DNA of 64,000 nt from Actinomycetes bacterium (GCA_023460975.1 JAEWOG010000090.1:124001-188000); one strand, 5' to 3'. Shown: positions 17,682 through 25,061, counted from the stretch's first letter. Made by a program: numbers and translations. The notes: generated by a model from the letters alone, not told the origin.

Positions 17682-17934
17682 GGTGCCTTCGCTCGCGCAA
17701 GGCGTGAAGGCCATTGTTCGGAGAACAGATGCAAAGACGCTTTCCAACCAGCCACGAGGCGATCATTGCCGCCTACGCTGATAGGGCTGACCTGAATTGT
17801 CGATTGTGTCCCCGCTACTGATTCCGGAGCGACCATTGGACGACCTGGATCGCAGCGTGGCTGCCCAACGAGGCTGTCTTTCGTGAATCGCCCCGGGTCT
17901 GATGGAGGCTCTCAATCCATGGAGGATGAGAGTC

Positions 17935-18255
17935 ATGGCAGCACCCAGGAAGTACCCCGACGAGCTGCGTGAGCGGGCGACCCGGATGGCGGTCGAGCTC
18001 CGGCAGGACCCGGCGACGAAGCAGGGCGCGATCGCTCGCGTGGCCGAACAGCTCGGCGTGCACCCCGAGACGTTGCGCAATGGGGTTCGGCAGGCCGAGA
18101 TCGACGGCGGTGTTCGGCCGGGCACCACAAGTGCGGAGGCTGAGCGGATCGCGAAGCTCGAGCAGGAGGTCCGCGAGCTGCGGCGCGCGAACCACATTTT
18201 GAAGACCTCGGCGGCTTTCTTTGCGGCGGAGCTCGACCGCCCCACCAACAGGTAG
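17935..18255 (+). CDS. IS3-family transposase OrfA
   Basis: A protein of 106 residues from the ATG at 17935 (MAAPRKYPDELRERATRMAV, a very common start for this family). An earlier in-frame ATG at 17902 overlaps the terminal repeat. HTH in QLGVHPETLRNGVRQAEID; coiled coil in RIAKLEQEVRELRRANHIL. It ends in LDRPTNR. Confidence 0.9.
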   Translation: MAAPRKYPDELRERATRMAVELRQDPATKQGAIARVAEQLGVHPETLRNGVRQAEIDGGVRPGTTSAEAERIAKLEQEVRELRRANHILKTSAAFFAAELDRPTNR

Positions 18256-19229
18256 TGGCCTACATCGACGCCCATCGCCACGATGTGGTCGATGGTCGTC
18301 GGGTCGGGGTCGAGCCGATCTGCGCGGTGTTGAAGGACGCCGGCATGCAGATTGCCCCGAGCAGCTACTACGCCGCGAAGGCCAGGCCGCCGTCGGCACG
18401 CGCGATCCGTGACGCCGAACTGGTTACCGACATCAAGATCGTCCATAAGGACAACCTGGGTGTCTACGGCGTACGGAAGATCCACGCGACGCTGAACCGC
18501 GAGGGCGTTCGCGTCGCCCGCTGCACGGTCGAGCGGCTGATGCGGGCTGAGGGTCTGCGTGGGATCCCGCGGGAGAAGACCCGCAAGACGACCATCGGCG
18601 ACGGCGCTGAGACCGAGCGCCCGGAGGACCTAGTGAAGCGGAAGTTCGTCGCGACCGCACCGAACCAGCTATGGGTAGCGGACCTGACTTACGTCAGGAC
18701 GCACGCGGGCTGGACCTACGTCGCGTTCGTCCTGGACGTCTACTCCCGGATGATCGTGGGCTGGCAGGTGTCCACCAGCCTGCGGACCGATCTGGCACTC
18801 GATGCCCTCGACATGGGCCTGTGGAACCGCCAGCGCGCCGGTCAGGACGTCACCGGCCTGGTCCATCACAGCGACAGAGGCGTTCAGTATCGAGCGATCC
18901 GCTACACCGAGCGGCTGGCAGAGGCCGAGGCCGTCGCGTCCGTCGGATCGCGAGGCGATTCGTATGACAACGCGATGGCCGAGGCGCTGAACTCGTTGTT
19001 CAAGGCCGAGTGCATCCGGAACCCGGTCATGCGCCCCAAGGGCGGTTGGAAGAACGTCACCGACGTCGAGATCGCTGTCGCCGAGTACGTCGACTGGTTC
19101 AACCACAGGCGTCTTCACGGCGAGATCGGACTCGTCCCACCAGCCGAGTTCGAGGCCAACCACTGGGCCAACCGCGTGGTCACCGACTACGTTGAAAGAC
19201 CCGTCCCGACCGGGGCTGGTTCCAAGTAA
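18255..19229 (+). CDS. IS3-family transposase OrfB, DDE domain
   Basis: A protein of 324 residues if read from the GTG at 18255. The frame stays open upstream in -1 phase (GGARPPHQQVVAYIDAHR), so the active product is probably an OrfAB fusion; the slip site is not obvious. The rve core has Asp in LWVADLTYV, Asp in VHHSDRGVQY and Glu in NAMAEALNSLFKAE. It ends in the typical HGEIGLVPPAEFE block. Intact. Confidence 0.9.
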   Translation: MAYIDAHRHDVVDGRRVGVEPICAVLKDAGMQIAPSSYYAAKARPPSARAIRDAELVTDIKIVHKDNLGVYGVRKIHATLNREGVRVARCTVERLMRAEGLRGIPREKTRKTTIGDGAETERPEDLVKRKFVATAPNQLWVADLTYVRTHAGWTYVAFVLDVYSRMIVGWQVSTSLRTDLALDALDMGLWNRQRAGQDVTGLVHHSDRGVQYRAIRYTERLAEAEAVASVGSRGDSYDNAMAEALNSLFKAECIRNPVMRPKGGWKNVTDVEIAVAEYVDWFNHRRLHGEIGLVPPAEFEANHWANRVVTDYVERPVPTGAGSK

Positions 19230-19259
19230 CCGAGCCTCCACGAAACCCGGGGCGATTCA

Positions 19260-20246
19260 GAGTACGCCGTCGGGTGGCTCGCTGCGCAGACGTTCGACGA
19301 AGGAACCCACGAGGCCGTCGAACTTCGGCTGCGCCTGCATGCTTACCCGACGCTGGGCCCGAAGCTGCTGGCCGAGGTCAAGCCGTCCACGATCCAGAAT
19401 TGGCTTCGAGGGCTGTCCGAGCTTGCGCCGACGTATCGCAAGGTGCTCTACGCCAATGTGTCCACGGTGTTCACCGCCGCGGTCGACGACAACCTGATCC
19501 AGAAGAACCCGTGCAAGGCTCCATCGGTGCGACGCCCCAAGACCGAGCCACGCAAGATGGTGCCCTGGACGGTCGAGCAGGTCGACGACGTGCGCGAAGC
19601 ATTGACCGAGAAGTACCGGCTTGTGGCACATCTCGGAGCAGGGCTTGGTCTGCGGCAAGGAGAGATCTTCGGCCTCTCTCCCGACGACATCGACATCGAG
19701 AACGCCGAGGTACGTGTGGTCCGACAGGTCAAGATCCGCGCTGGCAACAAGCTCCTCTTCGGACTGCCCAAGGGACGCAAGACCCGCACTGTCCCGCTCC
19801 CCGACTCTGTTCTCGAAGCGATCAACGTGCACATGACCAAGTTCCCTCCGCGGGACGTCACCATGGCGTGGGACCGCCTCGACGGCGCAGAACGCACGGT
19901 CTCCCTCCTGCTCACTACCCGTGAACGCGGCGCGCTGAATCGCAACTACTTCAACACCCGGATTTGGCGGCCCGCGCTGAAGAAGGCGGGCATGGAATCC
20001 AAGCGGGAGAACGGTTGCCATGCGCTGCGGCACTTCTATGCGAGCACGCTCCTCGACGGCGGCGAATCGATCAAGGCGCTCAGTGAGCACTTGGGCCACA
20101 GCGACCCTGGCTTCACCCTGCGGACCTACACCCACCTCATGCCGAACTCGAACGAACGGACGCGCAAGACGATCGATGCGGTCTTCGGACACGACAGCGA
20201 CGGGACTCCCGCAGGGAACGGCCCCGACGATGAAGATGATGAATAG
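19260..20246 (+). pseudogene. Tyrosine recombinase (phage-type integrase), 5'-truncated
   Basis: Codons are open from the first base after IS 3 (EYAVGWLAAQTFDEGTHEAV). The end of the core-binding domain remains, but the N-terminal arm-binding domain and start codon are lost. The catalytic domain is complete: Arg in LGLRQGEIFGL, HxxR in CHALRHFYAS, His in LGHSDPG and the nucleophile Tyr in RTYTHLM. The acidic tail (NGPDDEDDE) is normal. About 328 codons remain of a usual 380-420. The GTG at 19443 could make only a catalytic fragment. It was probably the integrase of the island around it; loss of its N-terminus should fix the island in place. Confidence 0.88.
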
Positions 20247-20266
20247 GTCACCTGCTCCATCTGCAG

Positions 20267-20310
20267 CGTTACAGCGTTTGTTCCCAGAAACGGGCACAAA
20301 CGCTGTAACG
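20267..20310 (+). repeat. 15-bp perfect inverted repeat after the integrase
   Basis: CGTTACAGCGTTTGT (20267-20281) and ACAAACGCTGTAACG (20296-20310), with a 14-base loop, lie 20 bp after the integrase stop and about 60 bp before the AbiEi promoter. It could be the integrase terminator (no T-run), an operator, or a recombinase-binding site. The GTTACAGCG half also forms an inverted pair at 8715-8744. Confidence 0.7.
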
Positions 20311-20372
20311 AGGCCAGGTGCACCCCTGCGCGGGCGCACTCGATTGCCTGCGCCACAGGAACGCCAGGCCAC

Positions 20373-20400
20373 TTGGAAAGTAGCAATTAGGCGATACAAT
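20373..20400 (+). promoter_or_regulatory. Promoter of the abiE operon, leaderless
   Basis: TTGGAA (20373-20378), 16 bases, TACAAT (20395-20400), six bases, then the AbiEi ATG at 20407. Transcription would start on the start codon. Confidence 0.65.
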
Positions 20401-20406
20401 CCAAGT

Positions 20407-21036
20407 ATGCGATCGAAGGATGCGCTCCGCGCACTCGCTGAGATCACCGCCTACCAGTGGGGCATGGTGACCTCGGCCCAGGCAAGCACGCTCGGCGCCA
20501 CTCGACTCGATCTCTCCCGACTCGCTGCCGACGGACTACTGGAACGCGTCACGCATGGCGTCTACAAGACGACGGCCACCCCCACCCATAGCCTCGATTC
20601 GCTGCGAGCCGCGTGGCTGAGCACCGACCCTAAGCGCCTTGCGCACGAGCGTCGAGCAACCGACCCCGACGCCGTCGTCTTCGCCGGCGCGTCCGCCGCC
20701 CGCATCCACGAGATCGGCGACCTGTGGGACGAGCGCTTCGACTTCATCAGCCCCGTACGCCGCCAGAGTCAGCGCGAAGAGATTCGCTATCGCAAGCGGC
20801 TACTCGATCCTCGCGACGTCACCACGGTCGACGGGCTCCCAGTGCTGTCGGTCGCAGCCACGATCTCGGACCTGATCGAGGTCGTCGGTGACTTCAGCCT
20901 CGTTGCAGACGCGCTCCGGGACGCCAAGCACAGGGACGACTTCGACGCTGCACGCCTTGCGGAACTGCTCGATCCTGCCATGCTGCCGCGGCTGACCGAA
21001 CTCGCCGGACTGGGCAAGGCTGCCGCGCATGGCTGA
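20407..21036 (+). CDS. AbiEi-family antitoxin (type IV TA)
   Basis: A protein of 209 residues. The N-terminal winged helix is LAEITAYQWGMVTSAQASTL, then LDLSRLAADGLLERVTHGVY. The C-terminal domain of about 140 residues (DAVVFAGASAARIHEIGDLW, then ISPVRRQSQREEIRYRKR, and VDGLPVLSVAATISDLIE) is typical of AbiEi_4-type proteins. AbiEi antitoxins repress their own operon and antagonise AbiEii without direct contact in studied type IV systems. Its 3' end overlaps the AbiEii start by eight bases. It sits inside the right edge of the candidate island and is the likely cargo or stabiliser. Confidence 0.85.
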   Translation: MRSKDALRALAEITAYQWGMVTSAQASTLGATRLDLSRLAADGLLERVTHGVYKTTATPTHSLDSLRAAWLSTDPKRLAHERRATDPDAVVFAGASAARIHEIGDLWDERFDFISPVRRQSQREEIRYRKRLLDPRDVTTVDGLPVLSVAATISDLIEVVGDFSLVADALRDAKHRDDFDAARLAELLDPAMLPRLTELAGLGKAAAHG

Positions 21037-21976
21037 CGCCAACCCGTACCCAACTCCGGCCGGCGTCGAGAATGCGATCAAGGACGCCGCGAAGAAGGCA
21101 GCCGCGGTCGATCCGGCGCTCGACGTCAACAAGCGCATCCACCTGGAGTACTTCAACCGCTTCCTGTCCCGCGTGTTCTCCGAGGGCGCGGACTCCGAGT
21201 GGGTACTCAAAGGCGGCACCGGCCTCCTCGCCCGGGCCCCCTCCACCAGGTCCACCCGCGACATTGATCTCTACCGATCCCGTTTCACGATCACCGAAGC
21301 ACTCAGCGACCTGATCCGTCTCGTTTCGATCGATCTCGGGGACCACTTCCGGTTCGAGTACGCCGGTCACACCGAGTCCATCGGCACCGAGACCCAGCCC
21401 TACACCGACGGCTACCAGGTGAAGTTCACCATCCTCATCGGCGCAGCCTCCAAAGGCACCCTGCAGGTTGATCTGGCGGTCGGTGCCGGGATGACCGGAG
21501 AGGTCGTCACCACCGAACCGGCCTCCGCACTGCACCTGCCGCGCCTGACCACTCATCCCTACCGCCTCTACCCGGTCGTCGACCAGATCGCTGACAAGGT
21601 CTGCGCCACCATGACCGAGTACCGCGACCGATCGTCCAGCCGGGAGAAGGACCTCGTCGACCTCGTCGTCTTCGCTACCACCCAGGACATCGACAGCACA
21701 GCCCTTCGCATCGCGATCACCACCGAGTCGCAGCGCCGCAAGATGGAGCCCTTCGACCACTTCGCCGTGCCCTCGTCCTGGGGCCGTGGCTACGCACGGC
21801 TCGCCAAGCCGGTCCCCTACTGCGCCAACTATCCGAGCGTCGACTCCGCGGCTGCACTGGTCACCAGACTGATCGACCCAGCCCTCTCCGGAGACGCCGA
21901 CAACATGGTCTGGGACCACTCCGAGCTCGCCTGGGGCGCGACGGCGAGCGTACCCAAAGCGTACCCAGCGCCCTGA
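21029..21976 (+). CDS. AbiEii-family nucleotidyltransferase toxin
   Basis: A protein of 315 residues. The nucleotidyltransferase signature is clear: the WVLKGGTGLLAR block followed by TRSTRDIDLYR (the GG...D.D metal-binding form). The later helical block YPVVDQIADKVCATM, then SSREKDLVDLVVFA matches the family's K...D..D motifs. The AbiEii toxin MenT of mycobacteria adds pyrimidines to tRNA 3' ends; the same chemistry here is an inference. It overlaps AbiEi by ATGGCTGA. The tail (ASVPKAYPAP) is complete and ends 40 bp before the right direct repeat. Confidence 0.88.
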   Translation: MADANPYPTPAGVENAIKDAAKKAAAVDPALDVNKRIHLEYFNRFLSRVFSEGADSEWVLKGGTGLLARAPSTRSTRDIDLYRSRFTITEALSDLIRLVSIDLGDHFRFEYAGHTESIGTETQPYTDGYQVKFTILIGAASKGTLQVDLAVGAGMTGEVVTTEPASALHLPRLTTHPYRLYPVVDQIADKVCATMTEYRDRSSSREKDLVDLVVFATTQDIDSTALRIAITTESQRRKMEPFDHFAVPSSWGRGYARLAKPVPYCANYPSVDSAAALVTRLIDPALSGDADNMVWDHSELAWGATASVPKAYPAP

Positions 21977-22016
21977 TCGACAGCGTTTGCGCAGGTCAGG
22001 CGGGGTCAGTCGGTCA

Positions 22017-22034
22017 CTACTACGACATCTGATC
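22017..22034 (+). repeat. Candidate attR: copy of the glnA 3' end
   Basis: An 18-bp perfect copy of 7299-7316, outside any intact gene. Read in phase it still spells HYYDI-stop, like the glnA C-terminus. A terminator-like hairpin lies 70 bp further (22104-22141), where the original glnA terminator would be expected if the interval is an insertion. Confidence 0.5.
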
Positions 22035-22041
22035 GGCCCTC

Positions 22042-22102
22042 GCTGATCGGCTTGTCGGCCCGCTGATCGAGCTTGCCGGCCCGCTGATCGAGCTTGTCGA
22101 GA
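22042..22102 (+). repeat. Three tandem degenerate copies of the REP-like repeat
   Basis: CGCTGATCGGCTTGTCGG, CGCTGATCGAGCTTGCCGG and CGCTGATCGAGCTTGTCGAGA occur at 20-base intervals. They are variants of the CGCTGGTYGAGCYTGTCGARA element found again at 24183-24294 and 43719-43809. Confidence 0.7.
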
Positions 22103-22103
22103 T

Positions 22104-22145
22104 CCGGCCCCTGCACCGCGCCAACGCGGTTCAGGGGCCGGTTTC
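22104..22145 (+). terminator. Strong hairpin, possibly the original glnA terminator
   Basis: CCGGCCCCTG (22104-22113) pairs with CAGGGGCCGG (22132-22141). Inside it CCGCG pairs with CGCGG, and TTT follows. With no gene ending nearby on this strand except AbiEii (130 bp away), it fits as the displaced terminator of glnA. Confidence 0.6.
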
Positions 22146-22357
22146 GTCAGCGGGCGGAGTGCGCAACGGGGCAGGAGCTCGAGCTGGCCAAGCACCCTGA
22201 CCAGCGCGCACACCCCGCATCGGCGACGAGCGCCTGCATCGCCTTGTCTTCGACCGCGAGGCCCGCCGATCGATCACGCCAGTCCGGCGCTGGCCTCTCG
22301 GATGAAGCGCCTCGCCGGCGCTTGGCCCGAGCCGGGGCAGTGTCTCGCGTCCGCCGA

Positions 22358-22363
22358 TACGAT
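22358..22363 (+). promoter_or_regulatory. Leaderless-type -10 box of mntA
   Basis: TACGAT lies six bases before the ATG at 22370, and no Shine-Dalgarno sequence is present. It has the same spacing as the AbiEi promoter. Confidence 0.5.
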
Positions 22364-22369
22364 GGACAC

Positions 22370-22699
22370 ATGACCGAAACCACAGCGCCAACCCCAAGGC
22401 CGCTCAGCGGCCCCACGGGACGACGCGTCGCCGCCCATCGTGGTGAGCTGCGTGAGGTGCTGCGCCGACACGGCGTCACGAACCCCGAGATCTTCGGCAG
22501 TACCGCCCGCGGCGACGACCGCGATGACAGTGACGTCGACCTGCTCGTCGACTTCGCCCCCGGCACCAGCATCATCGACATCATCGGCATCCAACACGAA
22601 CTTGAGGACCTGCTCGGCGTCCACGTCGACCTGGTGCCACGCGCCGGTCTGAAGGACCGAGTCCGCGCCAGAGCAGAGAAGGACCTGCTGCCCCTGTGA
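22370..22699 (+). CDS. MntA-type minimal nucleotidyltransferase (antitoxin)
   Basis: A protein of 109 residues. The motif GSX10DXD is complete (GSTARGDDRDDSDVD), as in MntA of HepT-MntA modules. After an alanine-rich lead the domain runs HRGELREVLRRHGVTNPEIF to LLGVHVDLVPRAGLKDRVR. In studied systems MntA adds AMP units to a Tyr of the HepT toxin and so silences it. Its stop overlaps the GTG of hepT (GTGA). The pair lies just outside the right direct repeat. Confidence 0.9.
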   Translation: MTETTAPTPRPLSGPTGRRVAAHRGELREVLRRHGVTNPEIFGSTARGDDRDDSDVDLLVDFAPGTSIIDIIGIQHELEDLLGVHVDLVPRAGLKDRVRARAEKDLLPL

Positions 22700-23037
22700 G
22701 CCGCTCCCCCGCCGATATTCTGGATGACATCACGGCCGCCATCGACGCGATCCACGCCCACCTGCAGTTCGGCCCGATCACCATGGGAATCGTGATGGAC
22801 GCTGTCGCGATGCGCCTGCTGGAGATCGGCGAAGCCGTCAAGGCGCTCAACCCGGAACTGACCGCGCGCGAGCCGCAAATCCCATGGACCAGCATCGCGG
22901 GCATGAGGGACTTCCTCGCCCATCACTACTTCGCAACGAATCCCGAAATCGTGCAGGCAGTGATCGACAAGGACCTCCCACTCCTGACGGAGGCCGTCAC
23001 CCGACTCAGGCGCACCATCTCCGGCGACTGCTCCTGA
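22696..23037 (+). CDS. HepT-like ribonuclease toxin (DUF86)
   Basis: A protein of 113 residues from the overlapping GTG. All-helical HEPN protein with the catalytic RX4-6HXY motif as RDFLAHHY; the Tyr is the residue AMPylated by MntA in known pairs. Other family blocks are DILDDITAAIDAIHAHLQFG, AVAMRLLEIGEAVKAL and IPWTSIAGM. Expected to cut RNA when unmodified. The order here is antitoxin first, toxin second. Confidence 0.9.
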   Translation: MSRSPADILDDITAAIDAIHAHLQFGPITMGIVMDAVAMRLLEIGEAVKALNPELTAREPQIPWTSIAGMRDFLAHHYFATNPEIVQAVIDKDLPLLTEAVTRLRRTISGDCS

Positions 23038-23193
23038 CGTTCAACCCAGGAAGCGGCCTTCCGCATCGCCTCAACCGCGTCGGATCACGACGCAGGGCAA
23101 GGTCACCCGCGCCGAGTTCAGCCATGAAGGCTCGGCCGCCCTGGTCGAATTTCATCGCCGCCACGTACGGCGGCACCACCGACGTGCGCCCGC

Positions 23194-23631
23194 TCACTCC
23201 TGGCGCAGGTCCTGCGCGAGCATCACCAGGATGTCGCTGGGCCCACGGAGGTAGGTGAGCTTGTAGACGTCCTGGTAGTTGGCGACGCCGCGGAGCGGGT
23301 GGCAGCCGTGTCGGGCGGCGATCTCAAGGGCCGCATCGATGTCGTCGACCGAGAAGGCGACGCGGTGCATGCCGAGGTCGTTCGGCCGGGTCGGGTGCGT
23401 CTCGATCGCGGCCGGGTGGACGTACTCGAAGAGCTCGAGCTGACCGCTGCCGTCGGGCGTGCCCAGCATCGCGATGCGGCAGTGGTTGCCGTCGAGGCCC
23501 ACGGCCGTGTCGGCCCACTCCCCCGACACGGTGTCGCGCCCCAGCAGCTCCAGACCGAGGTCGACGAAGAAGGCGACGGCGGAGTCCAGATCACGTACAG
23601 CGATGCCGACGTTCTCAAGCGAGATGCCCAT
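23194..23631 (-). CDS. VOC-family protein, methylmalonyl-CoA epimerase-like
   Basis: A protein of 145 residues from the ATG at 23631 (MGISLENVGIAVRDLDSAVA). Two beta-alpha-beta-beta-beta modules are visible: GIAVRDLDSAVAFFVDLGLE in the first and HRVAFSVDDIDAALEIAARH in the second. Likely metal ligands are a His in the second module and Glu in QLELFEY. The order resembles methylmalonyl-CoA epimerase or glyoxalase, but the substrate cannot be assigned. In-frame start alternatives lie up to 23649. Confidence 0.8.
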   Translation of the reverse strand: MGISLENVGIAVRDLDSAVAFFVDLGLELLGRDTVSGEWADTAVGLDGNHCRIAMLGTPDGSGQLELFEYVHPAAIETHPTRPNDLGMHRVAFSVDDIDAALEIAARHGCHPLRGVANYQDVYKLTYLRGPSDILVMLAQDLRQE

Positions 23632-23681
23632 CCGCGACCGTAACACCACCGCTTCGGCCCACAGGCCCGAGCGATCCGCAG

Positions 23682-24164
23682 TCAGTGTCTCGCTGCGCGT
23701 CGCAGGTAGTCGTCGAGGTTCGCCAAGGTGGAGGCGAACGCCACCTCGTGATCGCGACTGTCAACGCCGTCCGGCACATCAGTGGCCGTGATGGACACCT
23801 GCGTCCCGCTACCGATGCCCACGACCTCCCACGTCATCGTCATCGTCCCCGCGAACCTCGGGTCGTCAGAAACAAAGTCAACTTCTTCGACGAGCCGATG
23901 GGGTGGCTCGAGGTCGACAAAGCGGACATCGACGACGTCTGTGTTGCCCTCCGACTTCCCGCGGTGCGTGGCGTCGTCGTACGCGAGAACCATCCGATAC
24001 CCACCTCCCGGGCGCGCGTCGAACCACTCGAATCTCCCGGTCATGCCAGAGGGCGGCAGCCAGTTGGCCCTCGCCTCGGCGCTGACGAGCGCCTCGAACA
24101 CGTCCGCGGGCTCGGCGCCAACAGTCGCGCTCCCGACGTCGGTGTGGGTCACGTACATGACCAT
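23682..24164 (-). CDS. SRPBCC (AHSA1-type) domain protein
   Basis: A protein of 160 residues; the second Met (24158) is an equally good start. Typical START/Bet v1 features: AEPADVFEALVSAEARANWL at the N-terminus, FEWFDARPGGGYRMVLAYDD, and a long C-terminal helix ending LANLDDYLRRA. AHSA1-like proteins bind small hydrophobic ligands or act as Hsp90-activator relatives. It may be co-transcribed with the VOC gene 50 bp downstream. Confidence 0.85.
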   Translation of the reverse strand: MVMYVTHTDVGSATVGAEPADVFEALVSAEARANWLPPSGMTGRFEWFDARPGGGYRMVLAYDDATHRGKSEGNTDVVDVRFVDLEPPHRLVEEVDFVSDDPRFAGTMTMTWEVVGIGSGTQVSITATDVPDGVDSRDHEVAFASTLANLDDYLRRAARH

Positions 24165-24182
24165 ACCGAGCGCGGACGGGCG

Positions 24183-24294
24183 GTTTCGACAGGCTCAACC
24201 AGCGGCGGGGTCGGCGGGTTTCGACAGGCTCAATCAGCGGGGTCGGCGGGTTTCGACAGGCTCAACCAGCGGGGGCGACAAGCTCAACCAGCGG
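24183..24294. repeat. REP-like repeat cluster (TTTCGACAGGCTCAACCAGCG)
   Basis: Three copies of a 21-base unit at 24183-24203, 24219-24239 (one mismatch) and 24251-24271, and a shorter fourth at 24275-24294, separated by GGGTCGGCGGG-type spacers. They fill the gap between the SRPBCC gene and the FHA gene. The reverse complement is the CGCTGGTTGAGCCTGTCGAAA form found near 43.7 kb. Confidence 0.9.
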
Positions 24295-24308
24295 AGGGTT
24301 CGGCGACC

Positions 24309-25061
24309 TCAGACGATCTCGCCCGGCTGAGCCTTCCGGATCACGATGCGCGTCCAGGCGCCGAGGTAGACGCGCTCGTCGGAGGCGATCTCCCGCTTGG
24401 CGCCGACGGCCAGGGGCTGATTGGGCAGGGTGCCGACCGCGCTGCCGACGTACGTGCCGTTGGAGGAGCCGAGGTCCTCGACCCACCAGCGAACGCCATC
24501 GGTGGTCAGTTGGCAGTGCCTTCGGCTGATGCCCGTGTCGGAGGACAGGTCGATGTCGGGGTTGATGCCCCGACTCACCGACGCTCTGCCCACGAGCACC
24601 GACTTCGTCGCAAGCCGGATCACTTGCGGCAGCCCCGCCGAGGGCAGCGGGTCGGAGGACTCCTGGTCGGCGTACCAGTCCGGGTCGATCCAGACCTCCG
24701 CCACCCACGCCTCGTCGAGTGCCGGTGCCACCGGCGCCGCCGCAACGGGTGCCGCCGCGGCCGGCGCGGGCGCCTGACCGGCCGACGCTGGCGCGCCCGA
24801 CGAGAGGTCGGGCACGGCCGGCCTCGGCAGGGTGCCGGTGGTGAAGTCGTACCCGCACGCCTCGCAGAAAAGCGCGTTCGGCGGATTGCCGGCGGCGCAG
24901 TGCGGGCACGTGGCCGTCCCCGGCGCAGGAGCCGTGGCAGCGACGTCCGCCGGCGGCACAGCAGGAACAGACGCAGCGGCCTGCTCGCCGATCGGGAGAC
25001 CGCAGACGTCGCAGTAGTCGGCGGACGCCGAGTCGTGCCCCGACGGGCAGACGGACGTCAC
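24309..25061 (-). CDS. FHA-domain protein with two zinc ribbons
   Basis: A protein of 250 residues. Two Cys modules come first (CPSGHDSASADYCDVCG and CPHCAAGNPPNALFCEACG), then an Ala/Pro-rich linker (about 85-125) and a C-terminal FHA domain of about 100 residues. The FHA domain has VGRASVSRGINPDIDL, then GISRRHCQLTTDG, and LGSSNGTYVG. The phosphothreonine-binding Arg, Ser and Asn are all present. It is the last gene of the pknG operon and overlaps the VWA gene by 4 bp. It probably binds a protein phosphorylated by PknG. It lacks the N-terminal ETT motif expected of GarA/OdhI. Confidence 0.9.
   Translation of the reverse strand: MTSVCPSGHDSASADYCDVCGLPIGEQAAASVPAVPPADVAATAPAPGTATCPHCAAGNPPNALFCEACGYDFTTGTLPRPAVPDLSSGAPASAGQAPAPAAAAPVAAAPVAPALDEAWVAEVWIDPDWYADQESSDPLPSAGLPQVIRLATKSVLVGRASVSRGINPDIDLSSDTGISRRHCQLTTDGVRWWVEDLGSSNGTYVGSAVGTLPNQPLAVGAKREIASDERVYLGAWTRIVIRKAQPGEIV

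Larger units (their letters stand above)
17884..19259 (+). mobile_element. IS3-family element 3, 1,376 bp
   Basis: The ends are TGAATCGCCCCGGGT, five variable bases, GGAGGCTC at the left (from 17884), and on the opposite strand TGAATCGCCCCGGGT, five variable bases, GGAGGCTC from 19259. Inside are orfA and orfB in the usual -1 relation. The flanks TCG and GAG are not a target duplication. The right end is directly against open codons of the integrase, which it truncates. Confidence 0.9.
21977..22369. other. Intergenic stretch: att copy, REP-like repeats, terminator
   Basis: No gene seen. In order: ACAGCGTTTG (about 21980-21989, shared with the hairpin at 20267-20310), the glnA 3'-end copy (22017-22034), three head-to-tail copies of CGCTGATCG(A/G)(G)CTTG (22042-22102), a hairpin terminator, and about 220 bp without recognisable structure up to the mntA promoter. 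Confidence 0.6.

Noticed and set aside
19443..20246. Short integrase starting at GTG 19443
   Set aside because: The open frame and family similarity continue upstream to the IS end, so this is the tail of a longer gene and not a natural start.
21980..21990. ACAGCGTTTG as a third full copy of the integrase hairpin
   Set aside because: Only ten bases match and there is no inverted partner nearby; it may be chance.
23038..23193. Possible gene fragment (VTRAEFSHEGSAALVEF) after hepT
   Set aside because: Too short to assign, with no start or ribosome site; not supported.
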